DNA from: Actinomycetota bacterium
GTDB taxonomy: Bacteria > Actinomycetota > Acidimicrobiia > Actinomarinales > Actinomarinaceae
DNA length: 24,134 nucleotides
Assembly: GCA_002724835.1 (NCBI GenBank)
Contig: PBPX01000045.1
Span: 1-24,134, forward strand
Reading direction: 5' to 3'
Positions 5,004 through 12,074 of this stretch are shown here, piece after piece (within the stretch, counting starts at the first letter, position 1; the number at the start of each line of letters is the position of its first letter). The translations under genes were made by a program, and so were the position numbers. The notes beneath the pieces were generated by a model. That model saw only the letters and a list, made by a program, of their open reading frames with translations. It ran no database searches and was not told the DNA's origin.

Positions 5004-5725
5004 AAGCTAAAAACCAATGGAAATTACTTGAGAAAGTAATTAAATCACCAAGAATATTGCTCTATGGTAAGCCTGGTACAGGTAAGACCTATTCAGCTAT
5101 GAAACTTGGTATCCGTAAAGGTCGTAGTAGGAAAGCTATTACTCTTACACCAGAAACAACAGCAACAGACTTGTTAGGACATTACATACTACTAGGTAAT
5201 GATGGTATGGTATGGAATGATGGTGTTGCTATTGAGATGTGGAAAAAAGGTGGTAGATTAGTGCTTAACGAAATAGACCACGCTGGACAAGATGTTAGTT
5301 CTATACTACACGGATTGCTAGATGATGTGGAGTTCGCAGAGATAACACTTCCTAACGAGGAGAAAGAAGTTGTTAGACCTAATAAAGGATTCCAAGTAAT
5401 AGCTACTATGAATGGAGAGCCAGAGGATTTACCAGAGGCTTTAAGAGATAGGTTCCCTATAAAGATAAACATAGAGAACATACACCCTAAAGCTGTGGAG
5501 AGTTTAAGTCCTAAAATATCTAGTGTCATGTTAGATTTAGAAAACACAGACACTTCAATTCGTAGTTTCATGGAACTTGACAGGTTAGTTAATAAGCAAG
5601 GTGTTGCTTTAGAGGACTCTTGTTGGGCAGTATTTGGGGATAAACCTGAGTTTGCTGAAACAGTATACGAAGCACTAACAGTAGTAAGTGTTGATACAGA
5701 ATTAGCAGATGAGGAACAATACTAA
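5000..5725 (+). CDS. MoxR-type AAA+ ATPase
   Basis: A AAA+ ATPase that hydrolyses ATP to remodel a protein partner, likely as a ring. Walker A GKPGTGKT is at residues 23-30, the Walker B-like strand LVLNEID at 87-93, sensor 1 ATMN at 135-138 and the arginine finger RDRF at 149-152. Asn replaces the first Asp of Walker B, as is common in AAA_5/MoxR-like members. At 241 residues it is short: the core plus a small helical lid, with no extra domain. MoxR ATPases usually act with a vWA protein encoded beside them (CobS/CobT and RavA/ViaA are known pairs), and here the vWA gene starts in the stop codon of this gene (TAATG). The substrate is unknown. The CobS/CobT role in cobalt insertion is unlikely, as nothing nearby belongs to that pathway. 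Confidence 0.93.
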   Translation: MKAKNQWKLLEKVIKSPRILLYGKPGTGKTYSAMKLGIRKGRSRKAITLTPETTATDLLGHYILLGNDGMVWNDGVAIEMWKKGGRLVLNEIDHAGQDVSSILHGLLDDVEFAEITLPNEEKEVVRPNKGFQVIATMNGEPEDLPEALRDRFPIKINIENIHPKAVESLSPKISSVMLDLENTDTSIRSFMELDRLVNKQGVALEDSCWAVFGDKPEFAETVYEALTVVSVDTELADEEQY

Positions 5726-7455
5726 TGTCCTTGTTTAAGACTAGAAGTAAGGCAAGAAAGCTACCTAATTCTTTACCTAACCTAGCTTTACAAGGTAATA
5801 AAGTTAGAGTATATAGTTACGAGGAAGGTAAAACAAATCCAAGTGATAGACATGGAATACCTATTCCAAAGTCTTCATATAAATCAGACCACGATACTAA
5901 CAGGGCAGTTTTGTTACAAACCCTGCGTAAGAAATATTTTTATTTAAAGAAATATCGTGGAGATATTGATTGGGATTTAATGGCTATTGCTGAAACTCTA
6001 TGCGTACTACCTGTTGCTAATAAAGTAATTGAGAAAAGGATTCAATCTGCTAGTAAGTATACAGATAAGTATGATAGTGAGGAAGGATACAAAGGTAGCA
6101 CTGCTAGATATTACAATGTTGGGAAACTCTTACCAGAGATGAACACAGCTAGTAAGAAGTATTATATAGATAACTTGGTAGATGAGTTATACACTAGGTT
6201 AAAAAATAGTGATGACTTAGAAGTTATACTTGAATCCTTATCAAATGATACCATTAAAACTTTTGGCTTTGTACAAGCTGATAGTCAGTTTGGTGTGGAC
6301 TCTAATGAATTAGACTATGTAATTAAGAGTGCAATTCAAAGACACTTACCAAGTCTTTTACTTATTGATGAGGAAAAAGTTTCAGAGGAACTTTATATAA
6401 TAAAGAATCTATTACAAAGATGTATGTGGAAATTATCACATGCTTTAGATATTGTTAATAGAAATAAAGTAAAATATAAGTGGGTATACGATAGTCAAGA
6501 GGAAGGTTTCCGTAGACGCAGGATTCTTTATAAACCAACTAATTATTCTAGGAGAGTTTATAATGCACTTCATACATCTAATTATTATTATGGTGTTAGA
6601 GGTATGGTGGATAATATTATGCGTTTACCCTCTATTAAAGAAAACGCTTTTGGTAACAACCAAGTGTATATAGATACTGATTCTTTGAATCCTGTTGATG
6701 ATGATAAAGAATTAGATGACATACCACAAATGATGTTACCTAAATACTTAAGTGAATCCCTACAAGATTCTATAACTAAAGAAGCTGAGCAGAATTTTAG
6801 AGGTGCTAAGCATAGAGTTAATTATAGAACTGATGGTGGTGGTGTTCATGGTAAAGCTAGACACAGAAGGTTTAAAGGAACTAAACCTATTATAGAGGCA
6901 CTCAAAAAACTAGCAGTTTCTCAAGGAGAATATGGTGTTAAACCAAGACAAGTCCATAGAATAATAACTGATAGGAAAGTATTTAAGAGAAGAAAACATA
7001 TAGCAGGTGGTAGCTTGATGATTGATTGCTCTGGTAGTATGGGCTTTTATAATGAGGATATTAAAGAAATAGTTAATACTTTACCAGCTAGTACAATAGC
7101 TGGTTATGTAGGGTATGGTCACTCTATAGGTGGACATGATGGTGATATAAGAATTATCGCTCAAAAAGGTCGCTTAGATGAGTCAGCCATAGATAACTTA
7201 ACAGAATATGGTGCAAACTCTATTGATTTAGAAGCTCTTAAGTGGTTAGCTAAACAAGAAGAGCCTAGAATATGGGTATCTGATATGCAAGTAATAGGTG
7301 TAGATGGTGCTGAGGAACATAGACCTTCTCTTACACTATCTACTGAAAGAATACATGCGATACTTAGATTCATGGCTATAAATAACATAATTCCTATTGA
7401 GGATATAAAACATGTTAAAGAGTTTGCTAAGCAGTATGCTAAGTTCATAGGTTAA
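5725..7455 (+). CDS. vWA-domain protein, partner of the MoxR ATPase
   Basis: A 576-residue soluble protein. The C-terminal part is a von Willebrand A domain: the hydrophobic strand GGSLMID leads into the metal-ion site D434-x-S436-x-S438 (DCSGS). Further metal-site candidates are a Ser/Asp around NSIDLEAL and the Asp in WVSDMQV. The N-terminal 400 residues are mostly helical and basic in places (residues around FRGAKHRVNYRTDGGGVHGKARHRR), a patch that could touch nucleic acid. The layout matches CobT-like partners of MoxR ATPases. It also recalls Ro60, which has a helical-repeat ring and a C-terminal vWA domain and binds small RNAs, but I see no TROVE signature. A 58-nt three-way-junction RNA starts at its stop codon. 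Confidence 0.88.
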   Translation: MSLFKTRSKARKLPNSLPNLALQGNKVRVYSYEEGKTNPSDRHGIPIPKSSYKSDHDTNRAVLLQTLRKKYFYLKKYRGDIDWDLMAIAETLCVLPVANKVIEKRIQSASKYTDKYDSEEGYKGSTARYYNVGKLLPEMNTASKKYYIDNLVDELYTRLKNSDDLEVILESLSNDTIKTFGFVQADSQFGVDSNELDYVIKSAIQRHLPSLLLIDEEKVSEELYIIKNLLQRCMWKLSHALDIVNRNKVKYKWVYDSQEEGFRRRRILYKPTNYSRRVYNALHTSNYYYGVRGMVDNIMRLPSIKENAFGNNQVYIDTDSLNPVDDDKELDDIPQMMLPKYLSESLQDSITKEAEQNFRGAKHRVNYRTDGGGVHGKARHRRFKGTKPIIEALKKLAVSQGEYGVKPRQVHRIITDRKVFKRRKHIAGGSLMIDCSGSMGFYNEDIKEIVNTLPASTIAGYVGYGHSIGGHDGDIRIIAQKGRLDESAIDNLTEYGANSIDLEALKWLAKQEEPRIWVSDMQVIGVDGAEEHRPSLTLSTERIHAILRFMAINNIIPIEDIKHVKEFAKQYAKFIG

Positions 7456-7512
7456 AGCTAACTAGGACTAGCAATAGCCCAAGTATCTAGCAATAGATAC
7501 AATAGTTAGCTT
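7455..7512 (+). ncRNA. 58-nt three-way junction with two GCAA tetraloops
   Basis: AAGCTAACTA (7455-7464) pairs perfectly with TAGTTAGCTT (7503-7512). Inside lie two hairpins capped by the same GNRA tetraloop: GGACTA-GCAA-TAGCCC (7465-7480, one A-C mismatch) and GTATCTA-GCAA-TAGATAC (7483-7500, perfect). The junction is tight, with two to three unpaired bases. The first base is part of the stop codon of the vWA gene, and a terminator starts 7 bases after. It may protect the operon mRNA 3' end, or be cut out as a small RNA that binds a protein or a tetraloop receptor. I match no known family. Confidence 0.7.
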
Positions 7513-7518
7513 ACAAAT

Positions 7519-7553
7519 AATTCCCTCCTTTAATTAGGAGGGAATTTTTTTTT
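7519..7553 (+). terminator. Strong intrinsic terminator
   Basis: AATTCCCTCCT (7519-7529), loop TTAATT, AGGAGGGAATT (7536-7546), then an unbroken T-run to 7553 and another T-run after one G. It ends the 3018-7455 operon. Confidence 0.95.
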
Positions 7554-7564
7554 GTTTTTTTTAC

Positions 7565-7579
7565 TATGCATTATGCATA
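7565..7579. promoter_or_regulatory. 15-bp palindrome TATGCATTATGCATA
   Basis: A perfect inverted repeat, the same as 1192-1206 except for the central base. A further TATGCATATG overlaps it to the right. It sits between a terminator and the promoter at 7619-7646, a normal place for an operator. Confidence 0.55.
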
Positions 7580-7618
7580 TGCATATGAACACCACATATA
7601 AATAATTTATTTTAATGC

Positions 7619-7646
7619 TTGTATATAGTGCGAACAATGATATGAT
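7619..7646 (+). promoter_or_regulatory. Promoter for a probably leaderless mRNA
   Basis: TTGTAT (7619-7624), 16-bp spacer, TATGAT (7641-7646). The ATG of the next gene is 6 bases after the -10, which puts the expected transcript start at the ATG. No Shine-Dalgarno sequence precedes that ATG, in contrast to most genes here. Leaderless starts of this form are common in Actinobacteria. Confidence 0.45.
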
Positions 7647-7652
7647 TACCAC

Positions 7653-7937
7653 ATGAGCAATAATAAAAACATATCAGACCTTATACAGAAGGCATATGAT
7701 AAGAAACAGGGAGGTGTTACTGCTTGGTATCTCCAGATACCAGAGGAAGTAAAACCTTTTATTGAGGGTATAGAGTTACTCGTAAAGCAAGGTAAAAAAC
7801 CTAACTCAACTGCTGTTAGTAGGATACTAAAAGAGGAGTTTAATTTTTCAGTATCAAGAGCAGGAATCAACAGGTGGCTACAACACTTAAAGGATAAGGA
7901 AACCAATGAAAAAAACACAACAGGACAAACTAGCTGA
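7653..7937 (+). CDS. Helix-turn-helix DNA-binding protein, 94 aa
   Basis: Short basic N-terminus, then GGVTAWYLQIPEEVKPFIEGIELLV (about 19-45) forming a helical lead-in. A helix-turn-helix follows: KPNSTAVSRILKEEF is the first helix pair and SVSRAGINRWLQHLK (about 71-85) the likely recognition helix. Similar proteins, with a GGVTAW motif and a domain shaped for specific DNA sites, are found in many phages, sometimes called small-terminase-like or regulatory. Here it leads a recombination and methylation operon, so a transcription factor is likelier, and the palindrome at 7565-7579 is a possible site. There is no ribosome-binding site upstream, so a leaderless start is proposed. It overlaps the next gene by 32 bases. 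Confidence 0.72.
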   Translation: MSNNKNISDLIQKAYDKKQGGVTAWYLQIPEEVKPFIEGIELLVKQGKKPNSTAVSRILKEEFNFSVSRAGINRWLQHLKDKETNEKNTTGQTS

Positions 7938-8958
7938 GCTATTAATACAGGCTGAAAGCGATAAAGTAACTGAACTTAAAAATACTAATAAGAGATTACT
8001 TAGACAAATAGAAAAACTAAAGGATAAGAAAGCTGATTTAGTAGAGGCAGTATACAAAGGTGCTAAAGATGGTATGTCTACTGTTACATTACCTAAAGCT
8101 GTTAAGCCGAAAAAAAATAAATCTAAAGGACAAGAAATATGCGTCCCTTTATTAAGCGATATTCAACTCGCAAAAAATACAGATACATACAACTCAAAGG
8201 TAGCACACAAGAGAGTTGTTAAGTATGCAAAAAAAATCGTGAATCTCTCTCAGTTGCAGGGTGAAAACCACACTATAAAGAGGTGTGTTGTCCTTGCATT
8301 AGGAGATATAGTTGAAGGAGAGTTAATATTTCCTGGACAAGCACACGAAATAGATAGCTCACTTTATAAACAAGTAACTGTAGATGGACCACGCATGTTA
8401 TATGAGTTCTTTAATATACTACTATCCCACTTTGAAACAGTTGAGTGTCATTGGGTAATAGGTAATCATGGTGCTTTAGGTGGTAGAAGTCGTAGGGATT
8501 ACAACCCAGAAAGCAACGCAGATAGAATGCTTGGTAAGATTCTAGAAACTATGTTCAAAAATGAGCCAAGAATGAAGTTCCATATACCAGAAAAGAAGTG
8601 GTATACAATAGCAGACTTAGGTGTCAAAGCTAAGTTCTTTTGTTTTCATGGAGATAACATACGAGGAAGTATGGGCTTACCTTTCTATGGTTACAATAAA
8701 AAAATATTAGGTTGGAAAGCCTTAGCTAGTGCAGAGTTAATGGAAGAATTTACACATGCTGTATGTGGACACTACCATACACCTACTTCCTTATATCTAA
8801 ATGATGTAAGGCTATGGGTTAATGGCTCAACAGAAAGCCATAATGGATATGCACTTGAACAACTAGCTAGTATGGGTAGACCATCTCAGTTTTGTTTATT
8901 TGTTAAACCTTCTAAAGGGGTAACAGCAGAGTATTTAGTAAACCTAGAAGGAGAGTAA
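7906..8958 (+). CDS. Calcineurin-like metallophosphoesterase, SbcD-like nuclease
   Basis: Probably a metal-dependent nuclease of the SbcD/Mre11 superfamily. Metal-site motifs appear in the usual order: SDIQ (D85), GD 133-134 in LALGDIVEGE, GNHG 186-189, HGD 248-250 and GHYH 288-291. The first motif has Q87 where DxH is usual, a change seen in some phage members. Residues 1-50 form a basic coiled coil (KNTNKRLLRQIEKLKDKKADL) that may bind DNA or make dimers. There is no partner SbcC-type ATPase in the window. With the annealing protein two genes downstream it may form an exonuclease-plus-annealase recombination pair. ATG 7906 lies inside the previous gene and has AAGGA 5 bases upstream. A phosphodiesterase on another substrate cannot be excluded. 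Confidence 0.88.
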   Translation: MKKTQQDKLAELLIQAESDKVTELKNTNKRLLRQIEKLKDKKADLVEAVYKGAKDGMSTVTLPKAVKPKKNKSKGQEICVPLLSDIQLAKNTDTYNSKVAHKRVVKYAKKIVNLSQLQGENHTIKRCVVLALGDIVEGELIFPGQAHEIDSSLYKQVTVDGPRMLYEFFNILLSHFETVECHWVIGNHGALGGRSRRDYNPESNADRMLGKILETMFKNEPRMKFHIPEKKWYTIADLGVKAKFFCFHGDNIRGSMGLPFYGYNKKILGWKALASAELMEEFTHAVCGHYHTPTSLYLNDVRLWVNGSTESHNGYALEQLASMGRPSQFCLFVKPSKGVTAEYLVNLEGE

Positions 8959-9026
8959 TGATAGAAACTATATTCCAATGGTTGTTACTATTCTTAGTAG
9001 GCGTATTAATAGGAAAAAATATATAA
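8958..9026 (+). CDS. 22-residue single-span membrane peptide
   Basis: ATG 8958 overlaps the previous stop (TAATG) with GGAGAG just ahead of it. The peptide starts MIETIFQW, continues with a run of 11 hydrophobic residues (LLLFLVGVLIG) and ends GKNI. It fills the gap between its neighbours almost exactly, with stop TAA at 9024-9026. It would sit in the inner membrane with a short polar N-terminus. Such tiny proteins are easily missed; the role is unknown, possibly modulation of a host membrane protein. Confidence 0.6.
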   Translation: MIETIFQWLLLFLVGVLIGKNI

Positions 9027-9035
9027 GGAGATATT

Positions 9036-9917
9036 GTGGACAAGGAAACACATAAGAAATTAATTAAAGATTTTCCCAAGAGTGTAGTTAAACCTGCACC
9101 TAAAGGAAAATTTGGGGACTATGTCCCTCATCACATATATACACAACGGCTTGTTGATGTTATACCAGGTAAATACAACTTCTCTTATGAAGTAATTAGA
9201 GGTAAGGATAACTCTATAGTAGGTGCTAAATGTAAATTAGAAATAGATAAGCTAGGTGTAGTAGAGGAAGTCGGAGATGTTGATATGAATGCACTTAAAA
9301 GAAACATCACCGAAAGCGAGATACTTAAACTAGCAGTATCAGATGGAATCAAAAGATGTTGCATGAGATTTGGAATAGGCTTAGAGCTGTGGACAGGTGG
9401 CACTACAGAAGAGGAACACTATGCTAGTGATACTTCTGAAAAAAAAATAAAAAATGATGCGGTGAAACCAGCCTCAGCTCCAGTAAAATCAGATGCAGAT
9501 AAGTCGCAGGTTTCCCTTTCTCCTGCCGTTAAGACCGAGGCTTCTTCTGCATCAGCAGATAATCCAATAGCATTATTAGAGGAAGCTAATTTTCCATTGA
9601 AAGGTGTTACACATCCTAATGGAGAACTAGCTATTGATGAGGATGGACTATGGTGTGTATGTAAGGGGGTTGTAAAATATATACCTGATTCTGAGAAGAC
9701 ATCCGCTAAAGGACCAGACTTTAGATGTAGTAAAATGGGTCAGTGTGATGCAGGAGATACTGTAGATGGTAAAGTATTTGCTAAGTCTTGGTGGATAGTA
9801 GATTTCAGGAAAGAAACACCGAAGGCTTGGATTAACTATGTTCAAGCACTCAATGGCGTAGTAATGCCTAAAGCTAAAAGCATGGATGATATAAAAGAAA
9901 ACGAAGCTCCCTTCTAA
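9036..9917 (+). CDS. Rad52-like single-strand annealing protein
   Basis: Likely promotes annealing of single-stranded DNA during phage recombination and replication. The N-terminal domain (about 1-125) has features of the Rad52/Sak superfamily: a lead helix, GDYVPHHIYTQRLVDVIPGKYNFSYEV with paired strands, then the helix SEILKLAVSDGIKRCCMRFGIGLELW, equivalent to the AxxxAxKRAAxxFGIG motif of that family. A Ser/Ala/Lys-rich linker (about 140-172) leads to a C-terminal domain with scattered cysteines (WCVCK, FRCSKMGQC) that could bind zinc. GTG 9036 has AAGGAG 5 bases upstream. A nuclease-like gene lies upstream, giving the usual nuclease/annealase pairing. The assignment rests on pattern, not on alignment. 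Confidence 0.75.
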   Translation: MDKETHKKLIKDFPKSVVKPAPKGKFGDYVPHHIYTQRLVDVIPGKYNFSYEVIRGKDNSIVGAKCKLEIDKLGVVEEVGDVDMNALKRNITESEILKLAVSDGIKRCCMRFGIGLELWTGGTTEEEHYASDTSEKKIKNDAVKPASAPVKSDADKSQVSLSPAVKTEASSASADNPIALLEEANFPLKGVTHPNGELAIDEDGLWCVCKGVVKYIPDSEKTSAKGPDFRCSKMGQCDAGDTVDGKVFAKSWWIVDFRKETPKAWINYVQALNGVVMPKAKSMDDIKENEAPF

Positions 9918-9919
9918 TA

Positions 9920-10678
9920 GTGATTAAATATTACAATGGAGATTGTTTAGAAGTAATGAAAGAATTACCAGATAGTTATATTGACCTATGTATATCTAGT
10001 CCACCATATAATATCTATAAGAAATACAACACATATAAAGATAACAGATTAGATTATATTGATTGGCAGATAGAAGTATGGAATACTGTTTGTAAAAAGT
10101 TAAAAGACAATGGACATTTGTTTTTAAACATACAACCTACTAGGAATAATTATTTTATGCCTTTCGAAATAGTTTCAAATTTAGAATGGCAAGTTCAAAA
10201 TATATTTATATGGAATAAATCATTACTTATAGATGGATATGTTAAAGGGCAGAGCTTTGCACCTAGAAGTAATAGATACATAGCTAATGGTTGGGAGTAT
10301 GTATTCCATATCACTAAAGAAGGTAATACAGATATAGACCAGAAGACAAGTGAGGTTCCATATAATCCTAAATGGGCTAAACAGAATCAAAAAAGATATG
10401 GATATACACATAGACCAACAGTAAATAGTTGGTTTATACCTTATGAAACTGTTAGTAAGTCAACAGTAAATAAATTAAAAGGTAACAAAAAACATCCTGC
10501 AATATTTCCAAAACAATTAGTAGAACAATGTATAAAGATATCTAGTCTACAAAGTGGAATCATACTAGACAACTTTATGGGAACAGGAACAACAGGTCTT
10601 GTTGCAAAAGAATTAGGTTTTGATTTCATAGGAATAGAGATAGATAAAGATTATTATGAATTTGCAAAGGGAAGATAA
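9920..10678 (+). CDS. DNA methyltransferase, N4-cytosine/N6-adenine type
   Basis: Transfers a methyl group from SAM to an exocyclic amino group in DNA. The catalytic motif SPPYN is at 27-31, just after IDLCIS, and the SAM-binding motif DNFMGTGTTG is near residues 218-227, followed by GFDFIGIEID. Catalytic motif first and SAM motif last marks the beta group. At 252 residues it is near the minimum, so the target-recognition region between the motifs is short. No restriction enzyme is visible, so it may protect phage DNA or affect regulation. It starts at GTG 9920, two bases after the previous stop, without a clear ribosome-binding site, so coupling to the annealase is likely. Target sequence unknown; the ATGCAT-rich palindromes nearby are one candidate. 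Confidence 0.92.
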   Translation: MIKYYNGDCLEVMKELPDSYIDLCISSPPYNIYKKYNTYKDNRLDYIDWQIEVWNTVCKKLKDNGHLFLNIQPTRNNYFMPFEIVSNLEWQVQNIFIWNKSLLIDGYVKGQSFAPRSNRYIANGWEYVFHITKEGNTDIDQKTSEVPYNPKWAKQNQKRYGYTHRPTVNSWFIPYETVSKSTVNKLKGNKKHPAIFPKQLVEQCIKISSLQSGIILDNFMGTGTTGLVAKELGFDFIGIEIDKDYYEFAKGR

Positions 10679-10679
10679 A

Positions 10680-10814
10680 GTGTTTCTTGTTACATGTATA
10701 GATTGTTACAAAACCTACTGGCATAGAATACAAGCATATAGAGGTATGTGTAACCAATGTGAAAGGGCATTCGGAGAAAGGATGAATGATGTCTCAAGAG
10801 AAAACAATAGCTGA
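10680..10814 (+). CDS. Small zinc-ribbon protein, 44 aa
   Basis: Read directly from the gap after the methyltransferase. GTG 10680 is preceded by AAAGGGAAG and follows the previous stop by one base. The protein has C6-x2-C9 (CIDC) and C24-x2-C27 (CNQC), with aromatic and basic residues between, which makes a compact one-zinc ribbon. The last residues overlap the next gene by 29 bases. The two well-spaced knuckles in such a short frame argue against chance. Function unknown. Confidence 0.65.
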   Translation: MFLVTCIDCYKTYWHRIQAYRGMCNQCERAFGERMNDVSRENNS

Positions 10815-11049
10815 ATTACTTATAGAAAATAGAAGAGGTGTATGTGGTACAACATTCTTACAACATTATATCCCAAGATTTGGTGGTCATATATTTAATT
10901 TAAGACATGAAAAGAAATGGGATATAGTTAAAGAGCGTTGTGATTTACACGAGCATAAAAACACTCAATGGAAATATAGATTAATAAAAAGTGATACAAC
11001 AAACTACAATGTAGAAGAAGGTCAAACTTATTCTTTTAATCTAAACTAA
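10786..11049 (+). CDS. Winged-helix-like DNA-binding protein, 87 aa
   Basis: The N-terminal part reads as a winged helix: TIAELLIENRRGVCGTTFLQ gives helices 1-2, YIPRFGGHIFNLRHEKKWDI a recognition-type helix and turn, and KERCDLHEHKNTQWKYRLIK a wing. Phage proteins with the pattern GVCxxxFLxxYIPRxxxRIxxLR..GW.I are common and annotated only as helix-turn-helix proteins. Two adjacent ATGs (10786, 10789) are possible starts. It is the last rightward gene; its stop abuts the stop of the leftward holin gene with no spacer. Confidence 0.72.
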   Translation: MMSQEKTIAELLIENRRGVCGTTFLQHYIPRFGGHIFNLRHEKKWDIVKERCDLHEHKNTQWKYRLIKSDTTNYNVEEGQTYSFNLN

Positions 11050-11331
11050 TTATTTACTGATTTGTTTTTTAGCGTATGTCTTAACTACTGCTAATGCAGC
11101 ACCACCACCAGCTAATGCAGCTAACTGAATTGTTTCAGCTTCTACACCAACTAGAGGAGCAACTGTTAAGGCACCAATAAAGGCTTCAACGAATGTCCAA
11201 GCTGTTCGCTCAATCATATCTTTTAAGTCTTCACTCATCTTATAACTCCATGCTTCGTTCCAAGGGGTCCACGCCACATCCTTCTTAAATGTCCCATCAG
11301 AGTTTCTTGTTCTTTTAAATTTTACAAACAT
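11050..11331 (-). CDS. Holin, r1t-like
   Basis: Probably forms the membrane lesion that lets the lysin reach peptidoglycan at the end of infection. After a polar N-terminus (about 1-35, with WTPWNEAW) the segment MIERTAWTFVEAFIGALTV (about 39-57) precedes a hydrophobic span, and AALAGGGAALAVVKTYAKKQ gives a second span followed by a positive end. This order, an (E)RTxxTFxxA helix, Gly/Ala-rich second span and Lys-rich tail, matches r1t-type holins common in phages of Gram-positive and especially actinobacterial hosts. The lysin gene is directly upstream, overlapping by one base. It is the final gene of the leftward arm. Confidence 0.8.
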   Translation of the reverse strand: MFVKFKRTRNSDGTFKKDVAWTPWNEAWSYKMSEDLKDMIERTAWTFVEAFIGALTVAPLVGVEAETIQLAALAGGGAALAVVKTYAKKQISK

Positions 11332-11930
11332 TAGTTTATTAACCTTCCTTTAAGCATAGCATTACCTGTTAATACATTCCCATTAATCTCTTGTAATTTC
11401 TCCATTACTGTGCTTGTAAGTATTACATCATCAGTTGATTTATTAGATAGTTCTTTTTTATTTAATAGTTTATCAATAGTGGTATATTCAATAGTAACTT
11501 CTTTCCCTTGTAGTAATTGATTAGCTACTTTAGAATACATTTTTTTATAAGCGGTGCCACTATGACCTATGAAACCATCATCACTTAAGTCTAAGTCTTG
11601 CTGAGTCTCTCCTACTATCAGGCAACCAGAGGTATGCTCGTCTGTATTCCCACTATGAATTAATATATAGGTAAAGTTAGGTACATCTTGTATATGTAAC
11701 ATACCATAGTGTGCATTCTTATATCTATCAGAATACTTAGCATGAAAACCACCAGTCTTTCTGAACTTAATATCATAAGTTCCTTCAGGTATACAAGTCT
11801 CATGCATTACCTTTACTGCTTGGTATTGGTCTTCTAATGTATAACATTCAAAAACACCATTTATAAACAGCATCCCATTAGTTGCGTCTTTACCGAACTG
11901 TGTTCTTATTACTTGTAGCTTCAATTTCAT
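11331..11930 (-). CDS. DUF5675-family phage lysin
   Basis: Likely acts on cell-wall peptidoglycan. The DUF5675 pattern covers residues about 5-115: CIPEGTYDI, then HYGMLHIQDVPNFTYILIH, with IHSGNT at 91-96 and HTSGC at 99-103. The His and Cys of the last motif resemble the active site of L,D-transpeptidase-like folds, so a peptide-bond-directed activity is plausible, but the family's chemistry is not settled to my knowledge. The C-terminal 80 residues are helical and may bind the wall. The holin follows directly, which supports the lysis role. Its start lies within the 3' end of a short upstream frame (11890-12012), and GAGG directly precedes ATG 11930, an unusually close ribosome-binding site. 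Confidence 0.82.
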   Translation of the reverse strand: MKLKLQVIRTQFGKDATNGMLFINGVFECYTLEDQYQAVKVMHETCIPEGTYDIKFRKTGGFHAKYSDRYKNAHYGMLHIQDVPNFTYILIHSGNTDEHTSGCLIVGETQQDLDLSDDGFIGHSGTAYKKMYSKVANQLLQGKEVTIEYTTIDKLLNKKELSNKSTDDVILTSTVMEKLQEINGNVLTGNAMLKGRLIN

Positions 11931-12012
11931 CCTCGCTTTCTAACCAAGAGATATGAACTCTTGAACCATCATTAAGTAGAATCCAAACATGGTCCTCCTT
12001 ATCTATGTCCAT
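11890..12012 (-). CDS. Short acidic protein overlapping the lysin start, 40 aa
   Basis: ATG 12012 to TAA 11890, in a different frame from the lysin. The protein begins MDIDKEDHVWILLNDGSRV, continues with HISWLESEDEIE and ends in a polar tail. The first 30 residues read like a small beta-rich fold with alternating hydrophobic positions. The last 13 codons share DNA with the lysin, so overlap-driven coupling is plausible. There is only a weak ribosome-binding site (GTAGGT). It may be real or a chance frame; it otherwise explains the gap upstream of the lysin. Confidence 0.5.
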   Translation of the reverse strand: MDIDKEDHVWILLNDGSRVHISWLESEDEIEATSNKNTVR

Positions 12013-12074
12013 ACCTACAATTACATATAGTTATATTAGTATAGCCGTTTTCATGTTTAAATGTTTCACAATTA

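Noticed and set aside
5000..7455. Cobaltochelatase CobS/CobT
   Set aside because: Only the ATPase and vWA architecture is shared. No pathway gene is present and the ATPase is short.
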